Source of the DNA: Trichoplax adhaerens
Lineage: Eukaryota > Placozoa > Uniplacotomia > Trichoplacea > Trichoplacidae
Assembly (NCBI RefSeq): GCF_000150275.1
Contig: NW_002060944.1
Location: 6,113,102-6,177,101, forward strand
Direction: 5' to 3'
Length of the DNA stretch: 64,000 nucleotides
The notes beneath the pieces are model-generated. The model saw only the letters and a program-made list of their open reading frames with translations, made no database searches and was not told the DNA's origin. Shown here in pieces: positions 17,262-30,028 of this stretch (position 1 is the first letter of the stretch; each line of letters starts with the position of its first letter). The position numbers and the translations under genes are program-made.

Positions 17262-20200
17262 ATGAGAATGCAGCGTAATCAAATGATAACTGTGCTTGGT
17301 GGATTATTATTGCTATCGATTGCCATCATTACGTTGACCATTTTCTGTTTCTCTACAAAGAACAAGTAAGTTTTGAAGTGATAGTTTTAAAGGTTAAAAT
17401 TGTATTTAATAGTCCGATATTATGAAATCCAACTAGTTCTATCGATTATTTGATAAATGTACCTGATAGCATGAACAACAGGCTATATTGAGCATGAATC
17501 AATTGATATACTTGCTACATTTATATCTTCGATTTATTTTGGTATTATAATGAGTCAAGTAGCCAATGTGCACTATTTTAATCTTTGATAGCTTAGGTGT
17601 TGAAATTTAATTTAAAATATTAACATTGATATCACGATGATGTATTAGTTTATCTACTATTCAAAAATTTGGGGAAAGGCCGCAAAGTATTCACATTCAT
17701 TAGTTGTAATTATGAATTAAAGATAGCTTTTTGTTGGTAATAATTTGAAACTAATCCACAGTGAAGTTCATGCTACAGCTAATTTACTATGATATTAAGG
17801 AAGAATCTTTATGATAGACAATTAATAGAATAACCACAGTCCAAAATCAATTTGTCATCAGTTTAGATATTCGTCATAGTGACTTATTATGTGTTTGTTG
17901 CATGGGATTAACTTCGATTATCTTTCGATACAATTAATCAAGTCTGAAACATTTTTAACTTTCAAGATAGTTGAAACTAAAATTAAATACTTTACAATCT
18001 GGATTCCCAGTCACTACAGTTCTTCTATCAATTGTCCTGATCGTATTCATGTATTGCCGATATTTGATTAGTCTGTCATGGGCCGATGGTTGATGTTGAC
18101 AATTCATTAAAATTTATATAACGGATAAGTTGAATTATGTGTACAAACAATTTATTTGAATTACTAATTCAGTCCTAGTTCAAATAATGCTATTCTACGC
18201 GCACACTAGAAAGTTAACTCCACATACTTATTTCAGGCTTAAAATAAATCAAAAACCGAAGCAAGATATTTCTATCTATGGTGATAGTATCGCTTTTCAG
18301 TCTCAAGCGTGTAAAAAACTACAAACTTTCCTCTTTTTTATCGGTTATCCACGCAGTGGTCATTCCCTTATTGGTAGTATTATAGATGCTCATCCCCATG
18401 CTATTGTAGCGCATGAATATGATGTTATTGGTAAATGGCCGCAATTAAAGTCATCTAAGAATGATCAACATCAGCAATTACTATATCAGTTGTACAACAA
18501 TTCTAGATATCATGCTGTAAGTGGTAAGCGCGCTCCAACTCTATCAAGTTCAAATATTTATTCCTACCATATCCCTAATGAATGGCAAGGGAGATATCAA
18601 GGAGACATCAAGGTAAGATAGCTTTTTCTTTATTTTTTATATAATATATTAGCTAGCAGTAGAGCTGAATAACGCAAATAGATTATAGAGGATTAAAATA
18701 TTATTTTTTGCATAACTTTTCCACTGAAACTTTCTTTACTTTAATCCGATCGTTATGAGATAACCGCCAAGTATACGATCTGATCGCTCCATTAGCATAC
18801 TAATCAATCAGATTCAAATTTGAACACAAATTTAATAATAGAATTATTAGGCATTTGTGTTTTATTACGTAAGTTCAATAGTTTAATTAATTATCGTAGC
18901 TGAAGGATCATCGAATGCCGTTTATTAAAGTAGACTTAATCCAATCTAACTGTTCGATGACTAAGAGAAATAAAACTATATCCTTTGTTACTTCCATCTA
19001 AAATAGTATCACTTTGTTTTTATGGCTTCTAAAACGATGCGATCATTTCAAAAAGTTGATAGCTAGTAGTTAAGTACCCTTGAAATTGAATTGATGGCGA
19101 TAACAGTCAACTGGATATTATATGTCTACTTAAAACAAAAGAAAATGACAATTAATGTAGTCACCGTGGATTGCCGTCGGCAATGTCAATGCTAGTTGAC
19201 TAAATTGAATTGTCTTTGGTCAATCTACGGGGCGATTAGCTTAGCCAACTTTGTAATTAATAAAACAATAAAATCGCCTTGGTTGTCCTATTGTATTTTG
19301 ACAATTTCAATACATCAATAGAGATGAGGGGGGGAAAATTTCGAGACATTAAACTTGTTGTTGGCGTGAGATTAACAGATTGTGACATTATGGCTGCGCC
19401 ATTCCAAAAGATATAGTGGTAGTTTCATAGCGATAGTAAAGTAATGAAATAGACTAAACATTTTTCTTTTCTCTTCTGTATTTATCCTAGGTAATTGGTG
19501 ATAAGCAAGGTGGTAAAACTACTCGGCATTTTCGTCTCGATGAACAAAAATCGACAGCTGTTGTTGATTATCTCAAGTTAAAACTCCGTATTGATGTTAA
19601 ATTTATCCACGTTGTACGCAATCCTTACGATGTTATCTCTACCGCTTATATCAGGCGCTATGGTAAAAGGCAGACGGATCCGACTAAACAACAGGTTAAA
19701 GATGCAACAGTAAAATAATGTCGACAATATCATATGTAGTAATACGGAGTGAAAGAATTTCATCCTATAATTAAACTGAGTTGAAAACCTTTTAATTTAT
19801 GATTGTATGTAATTCTGAGTTTCATTTTAAGAAATGTGATATCATGGTTGTATCAGTTATTTAGAATTTTACGAAGAAATCTATCGTTTATTGCAATAGT
19901 TATGAAGATAATATCAATATTGCAGTATTATTTTATTTGAGATGGAAAATTTTAAGTATATATACAATATAGTGTTTTAATTACCTTTAAAAGAAAGAAT
20001 GCCTAGCATGATATTGCTCTATCTTGTCGCTGTAACTTTGATTAATATTGTATAGTAATGTTGTGTTATTTCCACTTGCAATAGGAATATATTTCCAATG
20101 TTGATATGAAGAAACTACGTCGGATAATTAATCATTTCTTTGCCGATGCTAAAATAAATTGGCATCTTAAAGACCGCCTTAATGATACTGTCTTGGATAT

Positions 20201-20426
20201 TTATACCTCTGATGTTATTGCTAATCCTAAGAAACAAGTTATGAAAATATGCCTATTCTTGCAATTAGAATGTTCTCAACAGTATATAAGTCATACTACC
20301 GGCATTATCCATGCATTTCAATCTAAAACAAGGAATTATATTTATTGGCCTCCTAATCTAATCAAGATGGTAGCCAAACGATTGATACAATATCCGTTTT
20401 TGTCACAATTTACTTTTAAAAATTGA
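17262..20426 (+). CDS. Type II membrane sulfotransferase
   Basis: Likely transfers sulfate from PAPS to a carbohydrate or other Golgi substrate. Four exons: 17262-17365, 18237-18612, 19491-19694, 20085-20426. The total is 1026 bases, 341 residues. Exon 1 encodes a short basic tail and a hydrophobic stretch (about residues 8-30, VLGGLLLLSIAIITLTIFCF), a typical signal anchor placing the enzyme domain in the Golgi lumen. The 5'-phosphosulfate-binding loop is FFIGYPRSGHS (residues 68-78). The 3'-phosphate-binding motif is HVVRNPYDVIS, with Arg203 and Ser210. The C-terminal part (EYISNVDMKKLRRI onward) carries the usual late helices. The acceptor substrate cannot be read from sequence, so no symbol is given. 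A second in-frame ATG lies two codons downstream at 17268 and may also serve as the start. Confidence 0.92.
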
Positions 20427-21590
20427 CCTTTAACAAGGATGTATATTAATTATATATTGCCCTAAATGAAGACCCAGTACGAAATGATAGAAATCTATTC
20501 CTTTTCCTGAATAGAGAGGTTATACATTTATCGAATTCAAATGTTAATATATGAACCTTCAAATACTGTATATACCTATATATACTCGAAAGTTAAAGAA
20601 ATGGATATAGTAATAGAGTCTTTATAAGCTGATAGTCATGCAAAAAATAAAGTAACAACATAACACATTTAAATATTACTTACGCTGAATATTAATTGAT
20701 GGTAATCTTTATAAATATTAGCTTTTCAGTCGATTAAATGAATTTATGATAGCAGTGGTTGTCATTTAGTAATATTTGCTGCCGTATACATTTACGAAAC
20801 GATAGTCAATTGGATCTAAGCCATATATGCAGTACCTACATATAAAGTATACCGTCTATAAATATACACAAGTATCTGACTGTCTGTCTACATATTCGCT
20901 TGTCTAACTTATCTGCATATTCATGATCTATACGTATATATCCATAAATCTAATATTTGTAATTTATATCTAAATTATCATGATTAACAACTTGTTAATT
21001 TTCTTATCAATCATTACGACTAGACGATCTACGTCCATCTTTCCATTATAAAACATCAATGTTATCAACATTAGATATTGAATTCTACAATCTAATTTGA
21101 TTCCGCCGATCGCGATCATCACAATAAATTTTGCGAATATAACAATATGACATGCTTTCTGTATAGATGATTTATTAGCACAGTATCCTGTACTTTCAAA
21201 AATATTTTATGGTTAGATTATCCTTACTCGTTAAGTATGCTTGCTAACGTCGGCATAACCCTACTTGCCTACAGTCCATAGGAATATGCATATGCCTATA
21301 CAATTGAAAGTAACCAATTTTATAAACACCTAACAATATTTACAGTTAATATATCTCCAAGATAAAATGATTATAATCAACGCTATTATTATTAATATAG
21401 TTGTAGATCTACATTATTAAGGCTACACATTAGTATAGCATAACGCTATATAGAAAAAAGTCTGCATGATTATAATATTATCATTTGCCATAGATCTTTT
21501 GATATAAAACACTCGATACATCGAGTGACTGGAGACCCTACTTACTCTAATGTAGTGAAAAGTAGAAATCCTTGGTGAAGTTGATACAAG

Positions 21591-21624
21591 TTTGTCCGTC
21601 GTAAAAGGACGGACGATGGACAAA
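21591..21624. repeat. Imperfect inverted repeat upstream of CCDC12
   Basis: TTTGTCCGTCGT at 21591-21602 is matched, with one mismatch, by the complement of ACGATGGACAAA about ten bases later. The right arm motif (CGATGGACAAA) is repeated again at about 21651-21661. Its function is unknown. Confidence 0.7.
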
Positions 21625-21704
21625 GAGGGAAAAAGGAACGGAAGGGACGAGCGATGGACAAAATTTATGGGGAAGTCTGGGCTCGGCCTGTGCTACAATA
21701 CTAC

Positions 21705-21768
21705 TATACAGTGTACAGTACTACAGTACAGTACAGTACAGTACAGCATTGTACTGTCACCTGTACCA
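21705..21768. repeat. GTACTGTAC-type word cluster upstream of CCDC12
   Basis: A run of ACAGTGTACAGTACTACAG followed by four tandem CAGTA units and then CATTGTACTGTCACCTGTAC lies 40 to 105 bases upstream of the CCDC12 ATG. Confidence 0.85.
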
Positions 21769-21808
21769 TAGTTTCATGCCTCTATGAGATTCAGGAAGGA
21801 ACGGTAAC

Positions 21809-23531
21809 ATGGCGACTGAAGGAATTAGCTCATTGGAACTTGCTGCATTAGAAAGGAAAGGAAGATTAAAAGCTTTAGCAAAAGAAAAAGGCGATAGTCA
21901 TGGCAATAGTAAGGTAAAAATTGTAAGTGATAGCTTTGATTACAAATTGCATGACATTGGATAGAATAAAATGATGTAGGACCAGTTCTTACAATGGAAT
22001 ACGACTGTGCTCCATTCGTGGCTATAATAAAATACAACAAGCTTACTTCTCGCCAGTGGAAAATTTCATCTTTATTATTCGTAGGAGCTTAGTTGATCTG
22101 GTTATTTAACTTTATAAGAGATAAAAATTAAGTTTTAAAACAAGCACTAGTAAAATAATCCGGTTAGAATAACCTACAGTATGTTGTAGTCACCACTGGA
22201 AAGGAAATCCATAACAACGTCGATGTTCAATCGCGTTGTCATGTGCTGTGATGAAACTTATTTTTTGTATATGTCATACTTGTTATAGCTGTTGATATAT
22301 TTGTAATGTAGAATCACTGAGTCATCATTCATGATATGTTGATATTAATATTAATCAGGATCGCGGTGAAAAAAGGCAGCTAGAAAACACAAGTTCCAAG
22401 TAAGACTATCTGATTGAATAAATGAAATTAATCATCAATGACATTTCAAAAGAGTTGTATGCTGTCGATTGAGATAACTAACGTGAAATGTCCAATTTGG
22501 GCTATACATCTTGTTGTAACACATTTCTACCGTTCATTATTAGTATGCCGAGAGTCAAGTTTAGGAATTATCTACCCCAAGATGACAGTTTAAAGGATCA
22601 AAAAATGGAAAAGCCGTCAGCACCAACAGGTATTTTGAAAGATAATTTCTTAGTAGCCAATGCTCGTCAATGAAACGATATTGTACAGTAGATGTAGGCA
22701 TTGCATCATTGTCTTGTAGAGTGATAATTAACCGATACTGTTATGGGAATTAAACACTGCTGAACGTTTAGAAAGTACACTTATACATGGACGTGATTTC
22801 TATCTTATAAATGTTTGTCTAATGTAATCTTATTCAATATCATAGCTCAGGAAGACGTTGAAGAGATTCTAAGTTCGACTAACGCGAACACTAAATATGA
22901 AGGAGTGGTAATGATAACAATCCCACTTTTCATATGAGACCCAATTTATATGGTTATAGGTATCCTCGAATCCTTATGCAATGATTTTTTATTCGCTTTT
23001 CATTCGATTTCTACCATAGGATTTGGTTAATCTAGCCCCGAGAAAGCCTGACTGGTTAGATTCAATGACCGTATCTTCATTTTGTCATACTATATTACAA
23101 ATGGATACTGCAATCATTTAATATGATAGGGAAACAGCTAAAAATTTATCAAAATATCTACTAGATTTAATTTATTATAGCACTTTCCAGTCGCTTACAA
23201 TTACTATCCTTCTGTTCTTTGCAATACTAATACCAAGGATTTATTTAAAAGAAAATTTATAATTTTCATTTCAATTTTAGGGATTTAAAACGCACAATAG
23301 AAGATAAAATGCAAAAATTGGAACGGAAAACACAAAGGAGTATCGTTGATATTATTAGTAAGTTAAATATTATTTACTGTAAACGAGAAAAGAATTCTTA
23401 TTATCATTAGTTTTGGAAGACCCATTAATTTTATGCTTCATTTTGCAGGAGAGAGACTCCGAGAAGGCAACCTAGCGACTGCAGTAGAAACGGTTACTAA
23501 TAATGCAGGTTATGAAGGCGACTCTGATTAA
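21809..23531 (+). CDS. CCDC12: CCDC12 / cwf18-like spliceosome protein
   Basis: Small coiled-coil component of the spliceosome (the yeast counterpart in fission yeast is Cwf18), expected in the nucleus. Seven exons: 21809-21913, 22359-22399, 22544-22629, 22846-22907, 23020-23054, 23281-23357, 23449-23531. The total is 489 bases, 162 residues; the human protein is 166. Family landmarks are the N-terminal helix LAALERKGRLKALAKEKG, the motif KFRNYLPQDDSLK (human has LRNYVPEDEDLK), the signature DLVNLAPRKPDWDLKR, and a C-terminal coiled coil with KLERKTQRSI and RERLREG. All junction phases agree. The gene starts at the first ATG after the upstream palindromic cluster. Confidence 0.94.
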
Positions 23532-24819
23532 TTTTTCGCTAATGTAAATCTCCCTTAAGATGTACATTTTTACTGTTCCGGTTTCTACTGCTATAAAAGT
23601 TATTGCTTAACAAGAATTAAACACTGTAATGTAGAATAATTCGAGATTGTATTTAAATGTATTTAATTAGCTTATGATATTTGTTTTTTACTTTTACTAC
23701 TGGAAAAATTTTCATCTAGTAAAACCCTGTATAGATTCTAATGGCAAGTAAAAACATGTTACACTAACGTAAATACCATATACTATACATGCATATGTAC
23801 CAATAACGTTACAGTACATAACAAAGAATTGTTAAATTTAGTTAAATGTTCTTGTATCTTCGTACTGCTATGTTTTTTACTTGCTTTATTCGTCACTACG
23901 AATGTCATTACGCGACCTAGTCCAGGGTACATTACTTGCTAACAGTTGATTGTCTTTTTCCGTACACACTACTGGTATTTACAATCACGGAATTTTAATA
24001 AAAAGGTTGCGAACTACAAGAAATGGTCTATTCCTATAGTTCTCGCTTTCAGAATGATAATGACTTTTCTCAATAGCCACGTACTGTTCATCATTGTACA
24101 TATACATGCTTTGGTCGCTGCTTGGCGATAATGCAGCTTAATGCTGTATAGATGCGAAAATAGTAGTTGTGCAAGGGTAGCTAATACTAGTTAATATCGA
24201 TGACATCACTTACATTAATGTCCGAATATATCGCATAATTGAATTGACTACTGTAGATGGTATAAAATAAAAATAATAGTAATTATTCCATGCAGTAATT
24301 TGAAACAGTAGCCCGAAAATAGATTAAAATACTGCCGCAAGCGTCTAACATAAAATAGATAGTATACTCCTAAATATGATACATCGTACCACTATGAGGT
24401 AAATATACAAAAGTATCACAGAGAAAAAGTTACGGTCTCTGGTAACCATTAGGGATAGCATTACAGTACTTACACTAAGGATATGATATCGTTGTAACTT
24501 TATAAAGATCTCAATATTATCTTGGAGTATTTTTACCATTTGCTTGAAAAGTTAAAGTTTCTTGAATTTTAAAATTTTATTATTTCTGAAACTGTTTCTG
24601 CCACAATACTTCGAGCAACGTGCAGAGTACATGAGGTAATTCTTTATTGAAAACATGTAGATATCACTTAAAAATAAAATTAATGCATCTTCTGTTTTAT
24701 GAATTACGTGAATAGAACCAGACTTATTTAATTTCTGGATTTTATCATAAGTTCAACTTTGCATAATACAACTGATAGCTCGTAAATGGTAGTTCTATTC
24801 CAGTAAATTGTGCTTCTAG
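23532..24819. other. Intergenic region between CCDC12 and MIF-like gene A
   Basis: AT-rich spacer between the 3' ends of convergent genes. Open frames at 23946-24131 and 24345-24539 carry no recognisable feature. Confidence 0.55.
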
Positions 24820-26410
24820 TTAACAGCTAAGCTCATGCGGATTGAGTATGTGAAACAAGGTCTTGATCCTAAATAGAAAAAAATAGGAAATGTAATTATT
24901 ATATTAATAATCATATCGTCAATTTCTTTTTTGCTACAATAATCATTTATATGTATGTTAGCCATTTCGTTAAACTCTGCTATTATGTAATATTGTTCAT
25001 TATTGTAATTTTAAAAAATTTAGATTATTACAGCAGTTAATTTAGAGAAATAGGAATGGTTATAAGCAATTTAACAGAAACTGACTATGATCGTTACCAT
25101 GATGATATGAATATTAGGTGTGCGAAAGAATTAAGAGGGATCAGTAGGCTTTCGTTAGCAAAATAATGAAGTGATGTGATATTTATAAAGAATAGCCCAC
25201 TTGTTAACAGCTAGCTATAGTGAATTTTATGTCATTAAAGGATAACTTACTATAGATATATGAATACCAACAATTATCTGAATAGTAATAACAAATACTA
25301 TCGTAATTGATGTAAAGGTATATATACAGTATAAGTGTAATATCTTAATCGTATTATAAAACGGATATATTGAGATTGTAGATGCTAACTGTAATAGACT
25401 ATTACATTTTATGTTGATTGTTCTATGTAACTTAAAATCTAGAAATCTAATTAAACATACACATGAAAGATAATGTTAGATAGATTACCTACAGTTAATG
25501 GGTAACTTTTATAGCAATTGATCCACTATAAAAATTGCGTATTATCAGAATAGTTTGATATGTACAAATACACTAATTAAGTGATGTATCGCGTGATTTC
25601 GTCATGATACAGCAGCAAAATGATGTTGCAATTAATAAAAGTGATTGCATTAATGATTTATACCTGTGCAGTGTAACTCCCAATTCCGCTTGCGTAAGAT
25701 CAGTAATGTTTTTAGAATGGACTTTGTTTTCCTGGACGCCTAAACCGTTTGTGCTGGTAAGATGATACAGGGTGTAGGGCTTGTCGGACAATCCGTGAAT
25801 TATTGGGGAATCAGTTATCACATTCATAATCAACTGTGGCAAAAATAATAAGCATCGTGCTAAGATTTAAGATTATGAATAAAATGAATTAATTACTCTC
25901 TTATATTTCTACATGTGCGAGCACAGCATAATTCGATGTGTATCGTATCTACTGATAATATGATTTATAACAGTATATGGTATCTGTTCGTTCTAACATC
26001 CTGATTAAAATTTCATTTGTAAAAGTAGCTAAAGTATCGTCTAATATTAACATGTTTTATGTCATAAATAAGCATGACCATTATTTCAGAACTAAATGCA
26101 AATGCAATAATACATGTGTAAGAAAAATTCTCGAATAAAAATTCACAACTTTGTTTTATTAATTTGTATTAAAATATCTATATGGGCTAACATAGTTGAC
26201 GATGTTAATATCGTAGCTTAACGTTATCAACTGGTATGATAAATTACGAGATTAAAGATACGCAATTTCAGCTATCGCTACGGTAAATAAGAAGTTACCT
26301 ACCCGGTTACTATCTGGAAGATTCTTGGCAATTAATTGATAAAGATTTTTTCGAAATTCTTGAGTGACCACTGATGATGGTAAGTTAGTTTCAAGGTTAA
26401 GGTAAGCCAT
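24820..26410 (-). CDS. MIF-like protein A, divergent, lacking the catalytic proline
   Basis: Member of the MIF/D-dopachrome tautomerase fold family. Three exons on the minus strand: 26410-26303 (108 bases), 25833-25664 (170), 24868-24820 (49). The total is 327 bases, 108 residues. The first exon has exactly the length found in the two neighbouring MIF genes, and phases match throughout. The N-terminus reads MAYLNLETNLPSS, which aligns with MPxxxxxTNxP of MIF. The residue after Met is therefore Ala, not the catalytic Pro1, and position 33 of the precursor is Asp instead of the usual Lys. Exon 2 aligns over LTSTNGLGVQENKVHSKNIT. The last exon (RIKTLFHILNPHELSC) is the least certain part: it is short, lies about 800 bases from exon 2, and lacks the usual Gly-rich end. 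A tautomerase-dead paralogue or a decaying gene are both possible. Confidence 0.78.
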
Positions 26411-27719
26411 GTCTTTAGTTTTAGCACGAACCTGATGAGAAATAGCTTGACAACTTTGTTAATATGCTAAACTCTAATTTTTCTATTATCCCTGTTTTAT
26501 ATTACATCTGAGCATGCAGCAACTAATGTTAACGTTAGTTTTTATTTATTTAGTTTTAATTACTTGAGACACGTGATAGATGTGGACAAGTAGTTACTAT
26601 GACTCAATTATTAAGTTAAAAAATGATACCATAATATTATGTCACTCTAATAATCTAATGATACTTTATTATTATTTTTAATCGGAGTAGATGATGGACA
26701 TAAATGGATAATAATAATAGCAATAATGTAAACATTGGATCTATTCATGGTACGAATTCTAGGCGCAATAACACAATAATGGTATAATACTTTGTTAATC
26801 GACTAATGATCTGCAGCATTGTTAGTTTTTTCATGATGCAAATATAGTATTACCATCTATTCAAGGAAATTAATAAGCTGATGTCACAAACCAGCTTCGT
26901 GACAAAGATAACGTAAAACAAATTTTGAAATTGCTATAGTCTCCGGGATTCAGTATCCCTTAACCATCTCACAAGAATTTAGACGCCTTTTCTTCTTTGT
27001 TAAACAACTATAGAACTCTTCTTTTATTGACTATCTGTCGAGCTCAAATACCCTTCGGCAGCTGCTATCATGTATGAGTCATAATTGTTCAAGAAATTTA
27101 GTTCGTGTTGGATAGCTAAATTAATGCAGAAATTATTCATAATCTTAGACATGTACTGAACGATTCTAGATAATTAGGTTACAGTATATCCATGCACAGA
27201 ATTATTTATAGTACCATCTGTAATTGGATATCTTCAGGATATTCATCACAAGCGTTACAAGACATAGCACTATAATCAATTAACATTAGTTACCGTGTAA
27301 GAACTCTTACTACAGTACAGCATAATTTACTATAACAAAATAATAACTACCTTAGTTTTTACTGTACTGTAAGTCATTATTAGTTATCTCCATAGATAAA
27401 TATTAACCACTAAATTTAGTCATTTACTTTTCACGGTAGTTCCTACCGTGACTGCTGAAAAATGCGATAAAAGCACTAAATGTTAAATGACAAATATTAT
27501 TGTACCTATAACATTTCAATTTTATAATTTCGTGCCCTCATGAAAGCGATTTAATTCTTCAATGCTCCATCAAAATGATCGATTTCGCTCATATAATTAA
27601 TATTTTCATATTTGAAATATGATAAACTATCGATCGACATTTGCGTTACTTTACTATTTCATTCAGATGAATGTAGTAGCTTTGTAAGCTTTATTAGCTA
27701 AAAATTCATTTGTATACTC
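26411..27719. other. Intergenic region upstream of MIF-like gene A
   Basis: AT-rich. Contains GTACTGTA-type words near 27310 and 27360 and a short inverted repeat around 27430-27450 (TCACGGTAGTTCCTACCGTGA). No exon is supported. Confidence 0.5.
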
Positions 27720-28125
27720 TCACTTTATAGAGCTATAAGGTTTGGATATTTCTAATGGAAAGCCTCCAAATTGTAGCACTAGCCAATATAAATTTATATC
27801 TTCAATATGGGTACTATTAAAACTTTCATGCATTGCACTAATTGACCTTATTTAAAGATTACAATTTCGTATCTGAATAGTTATATTATACAGTGTTTAT
27901 CTAAAATTTTGCCATTTTCTTTATGCTATAGTTTGTAAGCGCTTACATTAAGATTTGGTTTAAGGACGTAGTACTGAACAATTTCTGTACTAATAGTATG
28001 TCCTGTATTATCCGAAGCATAGGGGTATGAATTTCGATGATAAAATCCTTTAACAGTTCCGTACGATTATCATCATCTTCTGCCCATGGAAACAATGAAT
28101 TAGTTGCTAGACGAATAAGCCAATA
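27720..28125 (-). CDS. Possible two-exon 3' gene fragment, unrecognised
   Basis: Two candidate minus-strand exons, 28125-27947 and 27837-27720, have canonical sites (acceptors CCTAG and AATTAG, donor GTAAGC), matching phase 2, and a stop at 27722-27720. Together they would encode about 98 residues beginning YWLIRLATNSLFPWAEDDDN and ending with FGGFPLEISKPYSSIK. I do not recognise the sequence and could not link a convincing upstream exon or ATG within the 400 bases before MIF-like gene B. Open frames of this length arise by chance in this composition, so the call is tentative. Confidence 0.25.
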
Positions 28126-28523
28126 CTAGGATAATGATTTATGTAATTTAATGACACAAGGTGTTTTCTATCATTTCTTATAGATTGGCGTTATTCGATT
28201 AGTTCAATCATTAATACCATGAATTCAAATCATATAAAACTTTTCAAGACCCACAATATTTTAAGAATTACACGATGTTAAGAGATATGGTTTTTATTAG
28301 TTATGAAGAATTGTAGTAAAGTTTATGATTAAGGTGGAAGCAGGTCAGTAATCTTTCTTTAAAATTACTGCTGGTATCCGATAAATAAAACAGGGTGCAC
28401 TAACACTCTAATTTTTCAGGTGAAGGGTGTTTCTCGTTACTCCTATTAACGGATACAGTATTTTTACATTGCTAGTAAACGAATTCCTTCTTCAATTTCA
28501 AGCAATTGCCATATAAAGTCGCC

Positions 28524-30028
28524 TTAAGCAAATGTTGAACCACCATAGCCTATGTCCTGTTCAGCTACATCCAAAAATTGAATGTACATTCTAAAACGAA
28601 AAAATAATTTCATCCAATGTAGCTAAAATTAGTTGGAATCACTTGATATCAAGAATACGATTCTAAAATGTAGAAAATCTAAAACAGTTTGGCAATACTA
28701 CGATTTTCTATTACTACGTTACCTCTTTGATGAAATTTTAAGGTGGCCTTCAATCACATCTGTTAAGGCTTTGCTGTGGAGTTTATTTTCTGCTTCGCCT
28801 AGCTGTCCAATTGATATCACTTTCACAAATGCTGCAGGATCATCAGTACCACCGAATATGAGATTAGCGCCACCTTTTGCCGATACCATGACGTACTAGT
28901 ATACGTATAACGTGAAAAGCTCTTATTTAATAAACATCATAGTACATTGGTGAAGATTTTATTGATTGTTAACACCTAACCATAGTATAAAAATGTTGTA
29001 ATCTCTTAATATGCTACAATGCATTGATAGGGATGACGTACAAAATGTTTTTAATCTGTGGATAAAAAAGACTTCAATTGGCTCAACTACAAAAAAAGTT
29101 AGATGTGAGGCGTTATATATGCCCTTCATTTAGAGTTGATCTAATATGTAATAGCGTAAATGCCTCAGGTTGTGACTACAATTTAGAATATAATGTAACA
29201 TAGGTAACCCATACGCGTCTACTAATTTAATCTATTTATATATACAGTAAGAAGGCACTCTTTGATGGTGGAAACAGGTAAAAAAAACGAGCTCGCTTCA
29301 TGACTGATGCTTTCTCCAATTGTAAGGTGCAGATTAGTTTGATAATTTGTAGTAACTAAGTGAAAGGATTGAATAGTGAAGTTCTATACGCGTATAATAA
29401 TAGTAAAGGAAAAACGGGAAGGATAAGAGCTAACTGGAGATAATGTAGAACAATCAGAGAGTAGGCTACTGATTGATAGCTGCGAGTAGGCAGTAGCCCA
29501 AATAAAAGCTTTTCAAATAGAGAATCTTGGATGATTCTGAAAGTGCACTATTTAACAGTAGTGAAGTAACTGCTTTTCCTTCCAAAGATACTAGCGAACC
29601 GTAATATTTGCTATCGCATGCACTAAGAAGATGAAGGATGCTAGACCGTAGGGTATAATAGGTCAGCAACGTCATGAATGTCCAATAAAATTCTTGAAAA
29701 GAAGAAGTTACCTTCTATCATTTAACTGCAAACAACAGCTACTGTTGGGCACTGTAACTTGATGTTGAAAGGGACTATTCCAGTAACTAAATACGTCTAT
29801 AAGAGTCAATTACTATTGTTTTTCAGGAAGAAATTGGCAGAAAAGAACTACTCTACTACGAGTACAGTATATATATCTTTTGCCAAGGTGTGTGACTACA
29901 TGATTCAACAGTATTCTTACACTTTCAGGCTTTTGCAACGTGGCTGCAAGGGTACTGGATAGATCTTTAAGAAGCTTTGATGAGATCTGATCTTCAGGTA
30001 CGTTGGTCTCAATTGCTACGATAGGCAT
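28524..30028 (-). CDS. MIF: MIF-like protein B, canonical
   Basis: Macrophage migration inhibitory factor family, a small trimeric tautomerase that is exported without a signal peptide in vertebrates. Three exons on the minus strand: 30028-29921 (108 bases), 28895-28723 (173), 28590-28524 (67). The total is 348 bases, 115 residues. From memory, both the length and the three coding-exon sizes equal those of human MIF. The N-terminus MPIVAIETNVPED has the catalytic Pro1, and Lys at precursor position 33 is kept (LQKPES). Other family marks are LIFGGTDDPAAFVKV, the SIGQLGEAENKLHS helix entry, and the C-terminal MYIQFLDVAEQDIGYGGSTF. The CxxC redox motif of vertebrate MIF is absent (DPAAF in its place). 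Intron 1 is about 1 kb. Confidence 0.96.

Larger units (their letters stand above)
20427..21808. other. Intergenic region between sulfotransferase and CCDC12
   Basis: AT-rich and without coding signal. The last 220 bases contain an imperfect hairpin and a GTACTGTAC-type cluster, listed separately, and are probably the CCDC12 promoter. Confidence 0.55.

Noticed and set aside
28633-28899. Plus-strand open frame of 88 codons
   Set aside because: It is antisense to exon 2 of MIF-like gene B, whose minus-strand translation matches the family with exact exon size.
29466-29675. Minus-strand open frame in intron 1 of MIF-like gene B (contains GSLVSLEGKAVTS)
   Set aside because: At first it looked like a MIF exon 2, but the true exon 2 at 28723-28895 fits far better. 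This frame has no usable acceptor in phase with exon 1.
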